A model generated the notes under the pieces. It was not told where the DNA came from and searched no databases. It saw only the letters and a program-made list of their open reading frames with translations. From assembly GCA_963724535.1 (NCBI GenBank), contig CAVRVD010000017.1, positions 186,001 to 250,000 of the forward strand: DNA of 64,000 nucleotides, written 5' to 3'. Origin of the DNA: JADJPO01 sp963724535 (lineage in GTDB: Bacteria > Actinomycetota > Actinomycetes > Actinomycetales > Kineosporiaceae). This document shows positions 36,506-45,079 of this stretch, piece after piece. Position 1 is the stretch's first letter; each line of letters opens with the position of its first letter. The position numbers were made by a program, and so were the translations under genes.

Positions 36506-37348
36506 TCACTTCCCCAGCCCGGCCCGCGCGGCCAGGGCCTGGATCCGGCGCACCTGGGCGATGCGCTCGGCGGCGAGCTGGTCGGTCAGGTCCGGGCGCG
36601 CTCGGCGCAGCAGGTCACGCGTGGCCAGCACCGCCGCCGACTGCTCGCCGGTGACCACGACCGCCAGGTCGTCGACCGCCCGCGCCAGCGCATCGAACTC
36701 GACCACCCGCTGGACCAGTCCGCACTGCAGCGCCTCCGCCGCGGGGACGTCGCGACCGCTGGCGCAGATCTCCAGCGCGCGGCCGTAGCCGACCGCCTCG
36801 ACCAGGCGTGCGGTGCCGCCGAGGTCGGGCACAAGTCCCAGCTGCGGCTCCCGCATCGAGAACCGGGCGTCGTCGGCGGCCAGGCGCAGGTCGCAGGCCA
36901 GGGCGAGCTGGAATCCGGCCCCGATGGCGTGGCCGCGCACCGCGGCGATGCTCAGGTAGGAGGAGGTCGACCAGTGCCGGAAGGCGTCCTGGAAGCCGGC
37001 GATCTCCGCTGCCGCGGCCTCGTCATCCAGCATTGCCAGTCGGGCCAGGCCGTCGGTCGAAGACGGCGAGAAGGCCGCCCGGTCCAGACCGGCCGAGAAC
37101 GAGGGACCCTCGCCGCGGATCACCACGACGTCGGCCCGCCCGTCCAACCATCGGGCCAGAGCCGCCAACGCCCGCCACATGGCGGGCGTCTGCGGGTTGT
37201 GCCGGTCCGGGTCGACGAGCACGACGTCGGCGCGGCGACCGGACACCTCGAGCCTCAGGTGGACCTGCGCCAGCTCGTCCGCGGTGAGGGGCCCCCCGCC
37301 ACCCGTCGACCCGATCTGGCGCGGGTCCTCGGGTGCGACCCCCATCAC
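36506..37348 (-). CDS. Enoyl-CoA hydratase/isomerase-family protein
   Basis: 280 residues of the crotonase fold. The oxyanion segments are VVVIRGEGPSFSAGLDRAAF near 73 and IAAVRGHAIGAGFQLALACDLRLA near 133; the first catalytic-Glu position of hydratases falls in REPQLGLVPDLGGTARL, where acidic residues remain. It probably acts on an acyl-CoA in beta-oxidation or branched-chain catabolism; the exact reaction is not evident. It lies 2 bases after the small HTH gene on the same strand, in the transcription order HTH then hydratase reversed: the hydratase starts at 37348, right after the HTH stop at 37351. Confidence 0.85.
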   Translation of the reverse strand: MMGVAPEDPRQIGSTGGGGPLTADELAQVHLRLEVSGRRADVVLVDPDRHNPQTPAMWRALAALARWLDGRADVVVIRGEGPSFSAGLDRAAFSPSSTDGLARLAMLDDEAAAAEIAGFQDAFRHWSTSSYLSIAAVRGHAIGAGFQLALACDLRLAADDARFSMREPQLGLVPDLGGTARLVEAVGYGRALEICASGRDVPAAEALQCGLVQRVVEFDALARAVDDLAVVVTGEQSAAVLATRDLLRRARPDLTDQLAAERIAQVRRIQALAARAGLGK

Positions 37349-37350
37349 CG

Positions 37351-37566
37351 TCAGCGCTTGGACTTGCCGCGGGTGGCACCACCCCGGCTGCGCAGCTGCA
37401 CGTCGTTCTCGGTGAGCAGCCTGTGGACGAAACCGTAGGAACGACCGGTGGACTCGGCCAGTGACCGGATGCTCGCGCCGTTCGTGTACTTCTTGGTGAG
37501 TTCGTTGGCGAGCTTGGTGCGGTCAGTTCCTGTGATTCGAGCGCCCTTCTTCATGGTGTCGCTCAC
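37351..37566 (-). CDS. Small helix-turn-helix protein
   Basis: 71 residues, very basic. The central part (LANELTKKYTNGASIRSLAESTGRSYGFVHRLLTENDVQLR) is a helix-turn-helix with a Hin/resolvase-like recognition helix, and the end RSRGGATRGKSKR is a basic tail. This short protein is conserved in actinobacteria as I recall it, without a proven role; a DNA-binding function is the obvious inference. GTG 37566 is the start, with GAGGAGG 4 bases upstream. The enoyl-CoA hydratase gene follows 2 bases after the stop. Confidence 0.85.
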   Translation of the reverse strand: MSDTMKKGARITGTDRTKLANELTKKYTNGASIRSLAESTGRSYGFVHRLLTENDVQLRSRGGATRGKSKR

Positions 37567-37750
37567 CGTTCCTCCTCGGCAGGTTGTCGATGCGGGACCT
37601 TCATCGTCGGGCGACCGGAAACCTTTGACAGCAGAGGCTCTTTGGCCGTCGGTGCCGGTTGTTGCGTGGGCCATGACACTCGCCCGTTGATCACGTGACA
37701 TCGGATTATGCCATCATCGACCACCTGGTCGTGGTCGTTCAACTCGCAAC

Positions 37751-37784
37751 GATCACGGCGGGGCAGCGATCACGGCGGGGCAGC
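37751..37784. repeat. Two 17-base direct repeats upstream of the HTH gene
   Basis: GATCACGGCGGGGCAGC occurs at 37751-37767 and again, perfectly, at 37768-37784, followed by a further GATC. The rest of the 37567-37847 gap holds no gene that I can see; it is somewhat AT-rich around 37690-37720. The repeats could be an operator or a duplication; they lie about 190 bases from the HTH start. Confidence 0.75.
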
Positions 37785-37847
37785 GATCGATGGTGGTCCT
37801 ACGATGTCAGGTCCGCCCGTGGCCGGCCACCGGATGGGCGAGGTCGC

Positions 37848-39446
37848 TCAGGCCAGGGCCACCAGGTCCAGGTAGTCGCCCCCCCATAGATCCTCCTCAC
37901 CGTCCGGAAGCAGCACGACCCGTTCTGGCGCAAGCGCTTGCACCGCCCCCTCGTCGTGGGTGACCAGCACGACCGCGCCGGCGTAGCGGTGCAGGGCGGA
38001 CAGCACCTCCGCACGGCTGGCCGGGTCCAGGTTGTTGGTCGGCTCGTCCAGCAGCAGCACGTTGGCACCGGAGACCACCAGCGTGGCCAGCGCCAGCCGG
38101 GTCTTCTCCCCCCCGGACAGCACCCCGGCGGGCTTGTCGACGTCGTCGCCGGAGAACAGGAACGAGCCGAGCACGGAGCGCACCTGGGCATCGGTCAGGT
38201 CGGGCGCGGCGCTACGCAGGTTCTCCAGCACCGTGCGCTCGATGTCGAGCGTCTCGTGCTCCTGGGCGTAGTAGCCCAGACGCAGACCGTGCCCCGGCAG
38301 TACCGCGCCGGTGTCCGGCGCCTCCAGGCCGGCGAGCAGCCGCAGCAACGTGGTCTTGCCCGCTCCGTTCAGACCGAGGACGACGACCCGGCTGCCCCGA
38401 TCGATCGCCAGGCCGACGTCGGTGAACACCTCGGTGCTGCCGTAGCTCTTGGACAGCCCGGTGACCTGCAGCGGCACCCGCCCACAGGGAGCGGGGTCGG
38501 GAAAGCGCAGCTTGGCCACCCGATCGGTGCGGCGGGTCTCCTCCAGCCCCTCCAGCAGCCGGGTCGCCCGGCGGGCCATGTTCTGTGCAGCCACCGCCTT
38601 CGTCGCCTTGGCGCGCATCTTGTCGGCCTGGGCCATCAGGGCAGCGGCCTTCTTCTCGGCGTTGGCACGCTCTCGCCGCCGCCGCCGCTCGTCGGCCTCC
38701 CGCTGCTCGAGATAGGCCGACCAGCCGACGTTGTAGATGTCCAGCTCGCACCGGTTCGCGTCGAGATGGACGACCTTGTTCACGCAGGCCGCGAGCAGCC
38801 CGACGTCATGGCTGATCACCACCAGCCCACCGGACCAGGCCGCCAGAACCCCCCGCAGCCAGGCGATCGAGTCTGCGTCAAGGTGGTTCGTCGGCTCGTC
38901 GAGCAACAGGGTGGCAGCGCCGGAGAACAGGATCCGGGCCAGCTCGACCCGGCGGCGCTGCCCTCCGGACAGGGTGCCCAGTGGCTGGCCCAGCACCCTT
39001 TCCGGCAGAGCCAGGCTGGAGCAGATGGTGGCTGCCTCGCTCTCGGCGGCGTAGCCGCCGTGACTGGTGAACTCCGCGTCGAGGCGGGCGTAGCGGGCCA
39101 TCGCCGCGTCCCGGGTCTCCTCGACGGCGCTGGCCATCTCACCCTCGGTCCGGCGCATCCGGCGCACGACGTCGTCCAGGCCGCGGGCCGACAGCACCCG
39201 GTCCTTGGCGAGCTGGTCCAGGTCGCCGGTGCGTGGGTCCTGCGGCAGATAGCCCACCTGGCCGGTGCGGGTGACGGTGCCGGCCACCGGCTGGGCCTGA
39301 CCGGCCAGCACCGTGGTCAACGTCGTCTTGCCGGCCCCGTTGCGCCCGACCAACCCGATCCGGTCCCCGGGCGCCACCCGGAACGTCGCCGAGTCCAGCA
39401 GCAACTTGGCACCGGCACGCAGCTCGATCCCCTGCGCGACGATCAT
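37848..39446 (-). CDS. ABC-F family ATPase
   Basis: 532 residues with two ATPase domains on one chain and no membrane part. Walker A motifs are GRNGAGKTT near 34 and GLNGAGKTT near 354; signatures LSGGQRRRVELA near 159 and LSGGEKTRLALA near 440. Between them lies the Arg/Lys/Ala-rich linker (about 240-300) that reaches the ribosome in this family. Members act on stalled ribosomes or give antibiotic resistance; this one resembles the general housekeeping actinobacterial group. It is divergent from the metallopeptidase gene. Confidence 0.9.
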   Translation of the reverse strand: MIVAQGIELRAGAKLLLDSATFRVAPGDRIGLVGRNGAGKTTLTTVLAGQAQPVAGTVTRTGQVGYLPQDPRTGDLDQLAKDRVLSARGLDDVVRRMRRTEGEMASAVEETRDAAMARYARLDAEFTSHGGYAAESEAATICSSLALPERVLGQPLGTLSGGQRRRVELARILFSGAATLLLDEPTNHLDADSIAWLRGVLAAWSGGLVVISHDVGLLAACVNKVVHLDANRCELDIYNVGWSAYLEQREADERRRRRERANAEKKAAALMAQADKMRAKATKAVAAQNMARRATRLLEGLEETRRTDRVAKLRFPDPAPCGRVPLQVTGLSKSYGSTEVFTDVGLAIDRGSRVVVLGLNGAGKTTLLRLLAGLEAPDTGAVLPGHGLRLGYYAQEHETLDIERTVLENLRSAAPDLTDAQVRSVLGSFLFSGDDVDKPAGVLSGGEKTRLALATLVVSGANVLLLDEPTNNLDPASRAEVLSALHRYAGAVVLVTHDEGAVQALAPERVVLLPDGEEDLWGGDYLDLVALA

Positions 39447-39728
39447 CGAGGGCCTTCCTGGGTTGCTGCTGCGGACCTGGGACGTGCCGAACCGGCCGGT
39501 GGGTGGCCCGGACGGATTGCCGCTCGGACGCGGGAGTCGATTCTACGGTCCACCCACCGGGTCGGGTGCCAGCCGACCCACGGTCACGGCATCCTCACCA
39601 GTGCCCCCAGCAGTCCCGCTTCGACCCGCTCACCGCGACAGGCACCGGATACGGTATGTCCGGCGGTGAAGATCACCGTGGCGGTCATGGTGACGACACG
39701 GCACCGGGCGTCAGGACGTGGAGGCGGC

Positions 39729-40640
39729 GTGCCCATCGACTTCGAGAACTCCAACGTCGACATTGGCGGGGTCGACGACCGCCGCGGCGGCGGCATGGGC
39801 GGAGGCCTGGCGATCGGTGGCGGCACCGGCATCGTCGGTCTGATCGTCTTCCTGCTGTGGAGCCTGCTCGGCGGCGGCACCGGCTCGGCAGGCGTGGTCC
39901 CGGTCGACACCGCGCCCCAGGGCGGCCAGGCGGGCGAGTCCGCCGAGGAGCTCAACGCCCGATGCAACAGCGAGGGTGCGCTGCAGGAGTACACCGACTG
40001 CCGGCTGATCAAGGTCTACAACGTCGCGGACGACGTCTGGGAGGCAGAGTTCGCCCGACGCGGCATCGAGTACGTCCGGCCGCGGCTGGCCTTCTTCTCC
40101 CAGGCCACCCAGACCGGGTGTGGCCCGGCGAGCGCCGAGGTGGGGCCGTTCTACTGCCCCGCCGACCAGGAGATCTACTTCGAGCTGGGCTTCCTCGACG
40201 TCCTGCAGCAGAAGTTCGGCGCCAGCGGCGAGTACGCGCAGGCCTACATCGTCGCGCACGAGTTCGGTCACCACCTGCAGACGATCCTCGGAATCGAGCC
40301 GCAGGTGCGCCAGATCCAGCAGCGCAACCCAGACCGCGCCAACGAGTTCTCGGTCGCCATGGAGCTGCAGGCCGACTGCCTCGCCGGGGTGTGGGCCACC
40401 CTGTCCACCAGGGTCGAGGGCAACAGCATCAACCTGACCGAGCAGAACATCAGTGAGGCACTGAACGCTGCGGCCGCCGTCGGTGACGACCGGATCCAGG
40501 CCAAGACCCAGGGCCGGGTCGACCCGGAGGGCTGGACTCACGGGTCGGCGGCGCAGCGTCAGCAGTGGTTCTCCACCGGCATCAAGAGCGGTGACCTGGA
40601 CACCTGCAACACCTTCACCTACTACAAGCTGACCCGGTGA
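39729..40640 (+). CDS. Neutral zinc metallopeptidase of the YpfJ family
   Basis: 303 residues. A Gly-rich N-terminus with VDDRRGGGMGGG leads to one membrane helix (about 31-47) and an extracytoplasmic peptidase domain with the zinc site H177-EFG-H181 in VAHEFGHHLQ and the likely third ligand in LQADCLAGVW. The DDRRG opening is the family mark and supports the GTG at 39729, which has GGAGG upstream; in-frame earlier codons to about 39660 are possible. The function of YpfJ proteins is unknown. The stop overlaps the bioY start (GTGA). Confidence 0.85.
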   Translation: MPIDFENSNVDIGGVDDRRGGGMGGGLAIGGGTGIVGLIVFLLWSLLGGGTGSAGVVPVDTAPQGGQAGESAEELNARCNSEGALQEYTDCRLIKVYNVADDVWEAEFARRGIEYVRPRLAFFSQATQTGCGPASAEVGPFYCPADQEIYFELGFLDVLQQKFGASGEYAQAYIVAHEFGHHLQTILGIEPQVRQIQQRNPDRANEFSVAMELQADCLAGVWATLSTRVEGNSINLTEQNISEALNAAAAVGDDRIQAKTQGRVDPEGWTHGSAAQRQQWFSTGIKSGDLDTCNTFTYYKLTR

Positions 40641-41227
40641 CCGCTCGCGACCTGGCCCTGGTCGCCGCCTTCGCCGCCCTGGTCGCCGTCCTCGGTGCAG
40701 TCGGTCTGCTCTACCCGTTCGGAGCAGCGGTGCCGATCACCGCGCAGACCCTTGGGGTGATGCTGGCCGGGTCGGTGCTCGGTGCCCGGCGCGCAACCTT
40801 GGCGGTCGCGGTGTTCCTGACCCTGGTCGCCGCTGGGTTGCCCTGGTTGGCCGGCGGCCGCGGCGGCCTCGGTGTGTTCGCCGGTCCGAGCGCCGGCTTC
40901 CTGCTCGGCTGGCTGCCCGGCGCAGCTGCCGTCGGTGCCCTGGTGGCCCGGCGGCCCGCGGTCGGCCGGCGCGGCACCCTGGTCTGGCTGGTGCTGGCGA
41001 ACGCGGTCGGCGGGATCGGCGTGATCTACGCGCTCGGCGTGCCGATCCTGGCCTGGCGCGGCGGTCTGTCCCTGGCCGCCGCGGCCACCGGCAGCGCGGT
41101 GTACCTGCCCGGCGACCTGGTCAAGGTGGTCGTCTCTGCCGTGGTCACCGCCGCGGTGCTGCGCGGCTACCCGGGCGTGGTCCCGGGACGGGCCCGCCGC
41201 GAACCCGACCGTGGTTCTCGGCGCTGA
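40637..41227 (+). CDS. bioY: Biotin transporter substrate-binding subunit
   Basis: 196 residues with about six membrane helices. VPITAQTLGVMLAGSVLGARRA near 31 and the Gly-rich GGRGGLGVFAGPSAGFLLGW near 74 are clear BioY signatures, and YLPGDLVKVVVSAV near the end completes the family. BioY binds biotin and works with an ECF module; bioM and bioN are encoded 2.5 kb downstream on the same strand. Start GTG 40637 is coupled to the metallopeptidase stop. The C-terminal 20 residues are basic and cytoplasmic. Confidence 0.92.
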   Translation: MTARDLALVAAFAALVAVLGAVGLLYPFGAAVPITAQTLGVMLAGSVLGARRATLAVAVFLTLVAAGLPWLAGGRGGLGVFAGPSAGFLLGWLPGAAAVGALVARRPAVGRRGTLVWLVLANAVGGIGVIYALGVPILAWRGGLSLAAAATGSAVYLPGDLVKVVVSAVVTAAVLRGYPGVVPGRARREPDRGSRR

Positions 41228-41275
41228 CCCGATCGGCCCACTGTCGCCCCGCTGTATCCACTGTGACTCTCCTCC

Positions 41276-41313
41276 ATCAGGGGCACAGTGCACTATCAGG
41301 GGCACAGGGCACT
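41276..41313. repeat. 19-base tandem repeat between bioY and the ligase gene
   Basis: Two adjacent copies, 41276-41294 and 41295-41313, agree at 18 of 19 positions (ATCAGGGGCACAG core). They lie in the only sizeable gap of the biotin cluster, about 115 bases before the ligase start and upstream of its -10 candidate, so they could be a regulatory site. A CACTGTG/CACAGTG inverted repeat overlaps them. Confidence 0.65.
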
Positions 41314-41416
41314 CGGGAGGATGCCAGTGGCCCAGCGTGCACGTGTGCCTCCGAGGCCGGCCCGCAGGTGCCACCCACGTGGCCCCCAGGTGGCACCCGG
41401 CCTGCGGACGCCGGGC

Positions 41417-41422
41417 TAGCCT
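41417..41422 (+). promoter_or_regulatory. Probable -10 element of the ligase gene
   Basis: TAGCCT lies 6 bases before the GTG at 41429. It suggests an internal promoter that starts a ligase-thiolase-bioM-bioN transcript separate from bioY. Confidence 0.45.
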
Positions 41423-41428
41423 TCCCCG

Positions 41429-42628
41429 GTGAGCACGTTGCACGCCCGGTTGGTCGACCTGGCGCGTCAGGACCCGGAGGCGGTGGCGCTCATCGGTCCC
41501 GACGGCGCCCGGTGGACCCGCGCGGCGCTGCTCGACCGGGCCGCCATGATCACCGCAGCAGGACCGGGGCCCGGCGCGAACCCTCGGCCCGACGAGCCGG
41601 TAGCCACCGTCGTGGACCAGCTCGCCGCGCAGGCGGGCGGCGACCCGGTGCTGCACCTGCACACCTCCGGCGGGACCAGCCGGGCCAAGTCGATCAGCCG
41701 GACCGCGGGCTCGTGGCTGGCCAGCGTCCCGGTGCTCGACCGTCTGGTCACGGCCGCCGCCGGGGCCGAGCGCAGCGGCAGGTTGCTCTGGGCGCCGGGT
41801 GGGCCGTCCTCGACCCTGACCCTCTACGCGCTCTGGCAGGGGCTGGCCACCGGCGTACCGGTCCTGGCCGGCGGAGAGTGGCGGGGTGTGCCCAAAGCGC
41901 TCCGTGGCCCGGCGGACCGCAGCGTGCTGCTGCACGCCGTCCCGGTGGTGCTCGAGGCGGTGCTCGACGAGCTGGAGGGCCGGGCCGGGCGCCGGGCCGG
42001 CTGGCTACGCGTGGCGGTGGTGGCCGGCGCGGCCCCCTCCCCCACGCTGCGTCGTCGTTGCACGCGGCTCGGCGTCCACCTGGTGGAGTACTACGGGGCG
42101 GCGGAGCTGTCGTTCGTCGCGGTGGACGTCGACGGCAGTGGGCTGCGTCCCTTCCCGGGCGTGCAGGTCAAGGTCCACGACGGTGCGTTGCGGGCTCGGT
42201 CGCCGTACCTGGCCGAGACGGTCGACGGGCAGCCGGTGGCCGACGATGAGGGGTGGGCCGGGGTCGGCGACCGAGCCGTGCTGCTCCCGCACGGTGTCCT
42301 GCGGCTGCGGGGCCGGCCCGGCACGGCCAACGTGGGCGGTCACACTGTGCACCTCGCCGACGTCGAGGCGGTGCTCGCCGCCGTCCCCGGCGTTGCCGAG
42401 GTGGTCTGCCTGGGTGTTGCGGACCCGCTTGTCGGAGAACGGGTCACGGCGGTCGTGCGGCCCGATCCCGGCATCGACCCGGTCGCCGCCCTGCGGGCCG
42501 CGGCAGCCAGTCTGCCGACCGCGGCGCGACCCGCGCGGCACCACCTGGTCAGCGAGCTGCCGCGTACGTCGTCCGGCAAGGTCGACCGGGCCGCTCTGGC
42601 GGACCGGTGGGCTGCGGCGCTGCGATGA
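41429..42628 (+). CDS. Short AMP-forming acyl-CoA ligase in the biotin cluster
   Basis: 399 residues, shorter than the usual 500-550. The adenylate-forming core is present: HLHTSGGTSRAKSISR (the Ser/Thr/Gly-rich P-loop) near 75, YYGAAELSF (A5) near 221, GVGDRAVL (A7) near 268, and LPRTSSGKVDRAAL with the catalytic Lys (A10) near 380. The N-terminal subdomain is reduced, as in MenE/YhfT-like ligases. It should activate a carboxylic acid as acyl-AMP and then acyl-CoA. Placement between bioY and bioMN, followed by a thiolase, resembles Bacillus yhfT of yhfUTS; a role in handling a biotin precursor or pimelate-like acid is inference. Confidence 0.8.
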   Translation: MSTLHARLVDLARQDPEAVALIGPDGARWTRAALLDRAAMITAAGPGPGANPRPDEPVATVVDQLAAQAGGDPVLHLHTSGGTSRAKSISRTAGSWLASVPVLDRLVTAAAGAERSGRLLWAPGGPSSTLTLYALWQGLATGVPVLAGGEWRGVPKALRGPADRSVLLHAVPVVLEAVLDELEGRAGRRAGWLRVAVVAGAAPSPTLRRRCTRLGVHLVEYYGAAELSFVAVDVDGSGLRPFPGVQVKVHDGALRARSPYLAETVDGQPVADDEGWAGVGDRAVLLPHGVLRLRGRPGTANVGGHTVHLADVEAVLAAVPGVAEVVCLGVADPLVGERVTAVVRPDPGIDPVAALRAAAASLPTAARPARHHLVSELPRTSSGKVDRAALADRWAAALR

Positions 42629-43785
42629 CCGCCCGTGGAACGGGTGCGGTGGTGGTCGCCGCCCGGCGCACCCCGGTGGTCTCGGTGCCGGCCGATCCCG
42701 GCGCCCGCCGCCGGGCCTTCGCCGTACACGACCTGGCCGCTCCGGTACTGGCCGCCCTGGTCGACGACCTGGGACCGGCCCCGCCCACGGTGGACGACGT
42801 GGTGCTCGGCTGCGCCCGAGGGCCGGGCGGTGATGTGGCCCGGGTGGCGGCGCTGGCCGGACTCGGGGTCGAGGTGCCCGGGGTGAGCGTGGACCGGCAG
42901 TGCGGCTCCGGGCTGGAGGCCGTGCGGCTCGCCGCGGCACTGGTCGGCTCCGGTGCCGCGGACGTCGTCCTGGCCGGCGGCGTGGAGAGTGCCAGCGCTG
43001 GCCCGAAGGGGCGTGCGTCGTTCGCCCCTCCTGGCTTCCCGGATCCCGAGATGGGAGTGGCTGCAGAGGATCTGGCCGGTCGTCGCGGTATCGATCGGCA
43101 CCGGCAGGACGCGTATGCGTTGCGCTCACACCGGCGGAGTGTGGCTGCCGGGGACGCCGGGGCGTTCGACGCCGAGCTGATCGCCCTGCCGGGGGTGGCG
43201 GTCGACGACCGGCCGCGACGGACGATGAGCTCGGGTCTGCTGGCCCGATTCCCGCCCGCGTTCGCCGAGGGCGGGTCGGTGACCGCGGGCAACTCGTGCG
43301 GGATCAGCGACGGCGCCGCGGCGCTGGCCGTGGTCAGCGAGCCGGTCCGGGAACGGCTCGGCCTGCCGGGGTTGCGCGTGCTGGGCAGCACGGTGGCCGG
43401 CGTGGACCCCGCACTGCCCGGCCTAGGACCGGTACCTGCTATCCGGAACCTGCTGCAGTACAACGGGATTCACCTGACTGACGTCGCGCTGGTCGAGATC
43501 ACCGAGGCGTTCGCCGCGCAGGTGCTGGCCTGCACCGACGAGCTCGGCCTGGACCCGCTGGGGCGGGACGCGGAGCGGGTCTGCCCGCAGGGCGGGGCGA
43601 TCGGCCTGGGGCATCCGTGGGGGGCGTCCGGGGCGCTTCTGGTCGTCCGGCTCTTCGCCGAGCTGGTGCGGGTCCCGGCACCGGAGGGCGCGCTGGGGAT
43701 CGCGACGTGCGCGGTCGGTGGCGGTCAGGGCATCGCTGTCCTGGTGGAGCGGGTCGGCCGACGTCCCCACGGACAGGTGGGCTGA
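42625..43785 (+). CDS. Thiolase (acetyl-CoA acetyltransferase family)
   Basis: 386 residues. The acyl-accepting cysteine is C93 in DRQCGSGLEAV. The GHPWGASGA motif (catalytic His) and the C-terminal ATCAVGGGQG cysteine are present. The NEAFA motif reads TEAFAAQ, so the usual Asn that helps form an oxyanion hole is Thr. It cleaves or condenses 3-ketoacyl-CoA. ATGA overlap with the ligase and a 2-base gap to bioM place it in the biotin-transport operon, as yhfS is in Bacillus. Confidence 0.88.
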   Translation: MTARGTGAVVVAARRTPVVSVPADPGARRRAFAVHDLAAPVLAALVDDLGPAPPTVDDVVLGCARGPGGDVARVAALAGLGVEVPGVSVDRQCGSGLEAVRLAAALVGSGAADVVLAGGVESASAGPKGRASFAPPGFPDPEMGVAAEDLAGRRGIDRHRQDAYALRSHRRSVAAGDAGAFDAELIALPGVAVDDRPRRTMSSGLLARFPPAFAEGGSVTAGNSCGISDGAAALAVVSEPVRERLGLPGLRVLGSTVAGVDPALPGLGPVPAIRNLLQYNGIHLTDVALVEITEAFAAQVLACTDELGLDPLGRDAERVCPQGGAIGLGHPWGASGALLVVRLFAELVRVPAPEGALGIATCAVGGGQGIAVLVERVGRRPHGQVG

Positions 43786-43787
43786 GG

Positions 43788-44474
43788 GTGGACGTCCGGG
43801 TCGAGGCGGTCAGCCACCGGGTCGGCGGCCGGCTGGTGCTGGAGGCGGTCGACGTCGCCCTGGCCGAGCGGCGGGTCGGGGTGGTCGGGTTGAACGGCTC
43901 CGGCAAGTCGACGTTCGCCCGGCTGCTCAACGCTCTGGTGGTGCCGACCGCGGGGCGAGTGCTCGTCGATGGGCTGGACACCGCCCGCGCGGCGGTTGCG
44001 GTACGACGCCGGGTCGGGTTCGTGTTCACCGATCCGGACGCCCAGATCGTGATGCCGACCGCCGGGGAGGACGTGGCGTTCTCGTTGCGCCGCAGAGGCG
44101 TTGCCAAGTCCGAGTTACCCGCGGCGAGCGAGGCGGCGCTCGCCCGGTACGGCCTCGCGGGCCGGGCGGACGCCCCGGCGCACCTGCTCTCCGGCGGCGA
44201 GAAGCAGCTGCTCGCCCTGGCCTCGGTGCTGGCCTGCGAGCCGGCGCTGGTGGTCTGCGACGAGCCGACCACTCTGCTGGACGCCCGCAACGCCCGCCGG
44301 ATGGGTGCGCTGCTGGCCGGGCTGGACGCATCGGTGCTGCTGGTCACCCACCACCTGGACACCCTCGCCGACTTCGACCGGGTGCTGGTGCTGCACGAGG
44401 GACGCCTGGTCGCCGACGACGTCCCGGAGGCTGCGCTGGCCGCCTACCGGCGGCTGGTCGAGGAGGGGCCGTGA
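43788..44474 (+). CDS. bioM: Biotin ECF transporter ATPase
   Basis: 228 residues, a CbiO-type ATPase: Walker A GLNGSGKSTFARLLN near 35, VGFVFTDPDAQIVMPTAGEDVAFSLRR (the Q-loop and ECF-specific segment), signature LSGGEKQLLALASVL near 131, Walker B LVVCDEPTTLLD and the His switch. Start GTG 43788, 2 bases after the thiolase stop. It energises uptake through BioN and BioY. Only one ATPase gene is present, so it should act as a homodimer. Confidence 0.9.
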   Translation: MDVRVEAVSHRVGGRLVLEAVDVALAERRVGVVGLNGSGKSTFARLLNALVVPTAGRVLVDGLDTARAAVAVRRRVGFVFTDPDAQIVMPTAGEDVAFSLRRRGVAKSELPAASEAALARYGLAGRADAPAHLLSGGEKQLLALASVLACEPALVVCDEPTTLLDARNARRMGALLAGLDASVLLVTHHLDTLADFDRVLVLHEGRLVADDVPEAALAAYRRLVEEGP

Positions 44475-45079
44475 GCGGCGCGCTGGTCGGGCTGTTCGTC
44501 CCTGGGGAGTCGGTGGTGCACCGGACTCGGCCAGGGGTGAAGCTGGCGACGCTGGCGGTGGGGCTGACCCTGGTCACCCTCGCTGGGTCGGTGCCCGCGG
44601 TGCTCGCTGGCCTGGCGGTGGTCGCGGCGGTCGGCGCGCTGGCTCGGCTCGGCGGGCGGGTGGTGCTCGCCCCGGTGCGCTCTCTGGTCTGGGTGCTGGG
44701 CGCGCTCGGCACGGTGCAGCTGTGGCTGTCCGGGTGGCGGACGGCCGTCGTGGTCTGCGGGTCGATCCTGGTCGCAGTACTGGCCGCCAACCTGGTCACG
44801 CTGACCACCCGGACCCAGGACCTGCTGGACGCCCTGGTCGCCGCGCTCGGTCCGCTGCGTCGCTTCGGCATCCATCCGGAGCGGGTGGGGCTGCTGATGT
44901 CGTTGGTGATCCGTACCGTGCCGGTGCTGGCCCGGATCGCCGGGGAGGTCCGCGAGGCCCGGATCGCCCGCGGCGCCCAACGCTCGGCTCGGGCGCTCGC
45001 CGTCCCGATGGTGATCCGGACGGTGCGGCACGCCGACCGGCTGGGTGAGGCGCTCGTGGCACGGGGCGCCGACGACTGA
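44471..45079 (+). CDS. bioN: Biotin ECF transporter transmembrane coupling subunit
   Basis: 202 residues with about four membrane helices (28-60, 66-85, 88-110 and the helix near 143-155). The coupling helices carry the Ala-Arg-Gly-type motif EARIARGAQRS and the end EALVARGADD, where ECF T-subunits contact the ATPase. GTG 44471 shares GTGA with the bioM stop. It links BioM to BioY. Confidence 0.88.
   Translation: MSGALVGLFVPGESVVHRTRPGVKLATLAVGLTLVTLAGSVPAVLAGLAVVAAVGALARLGGRVVLAPVRSLVWVLGALGTVQLWLSGWRTAVVVCGSILVAVLAANLVTLTTRTQDLLDALVAALGPLRRFGIHPERVGLLMSLVIRTVPVLARIAGEVREARIARGAQRSARALAVPMVIRTVRHADRLGEALVARGADD

Noticed and set aside
40641..41428. A BirA- or BioQ-type operator near the biotin genes.
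   Set aside because: I searched by eye for the usual dyads and found none; only the 19-base direct repeat remains.
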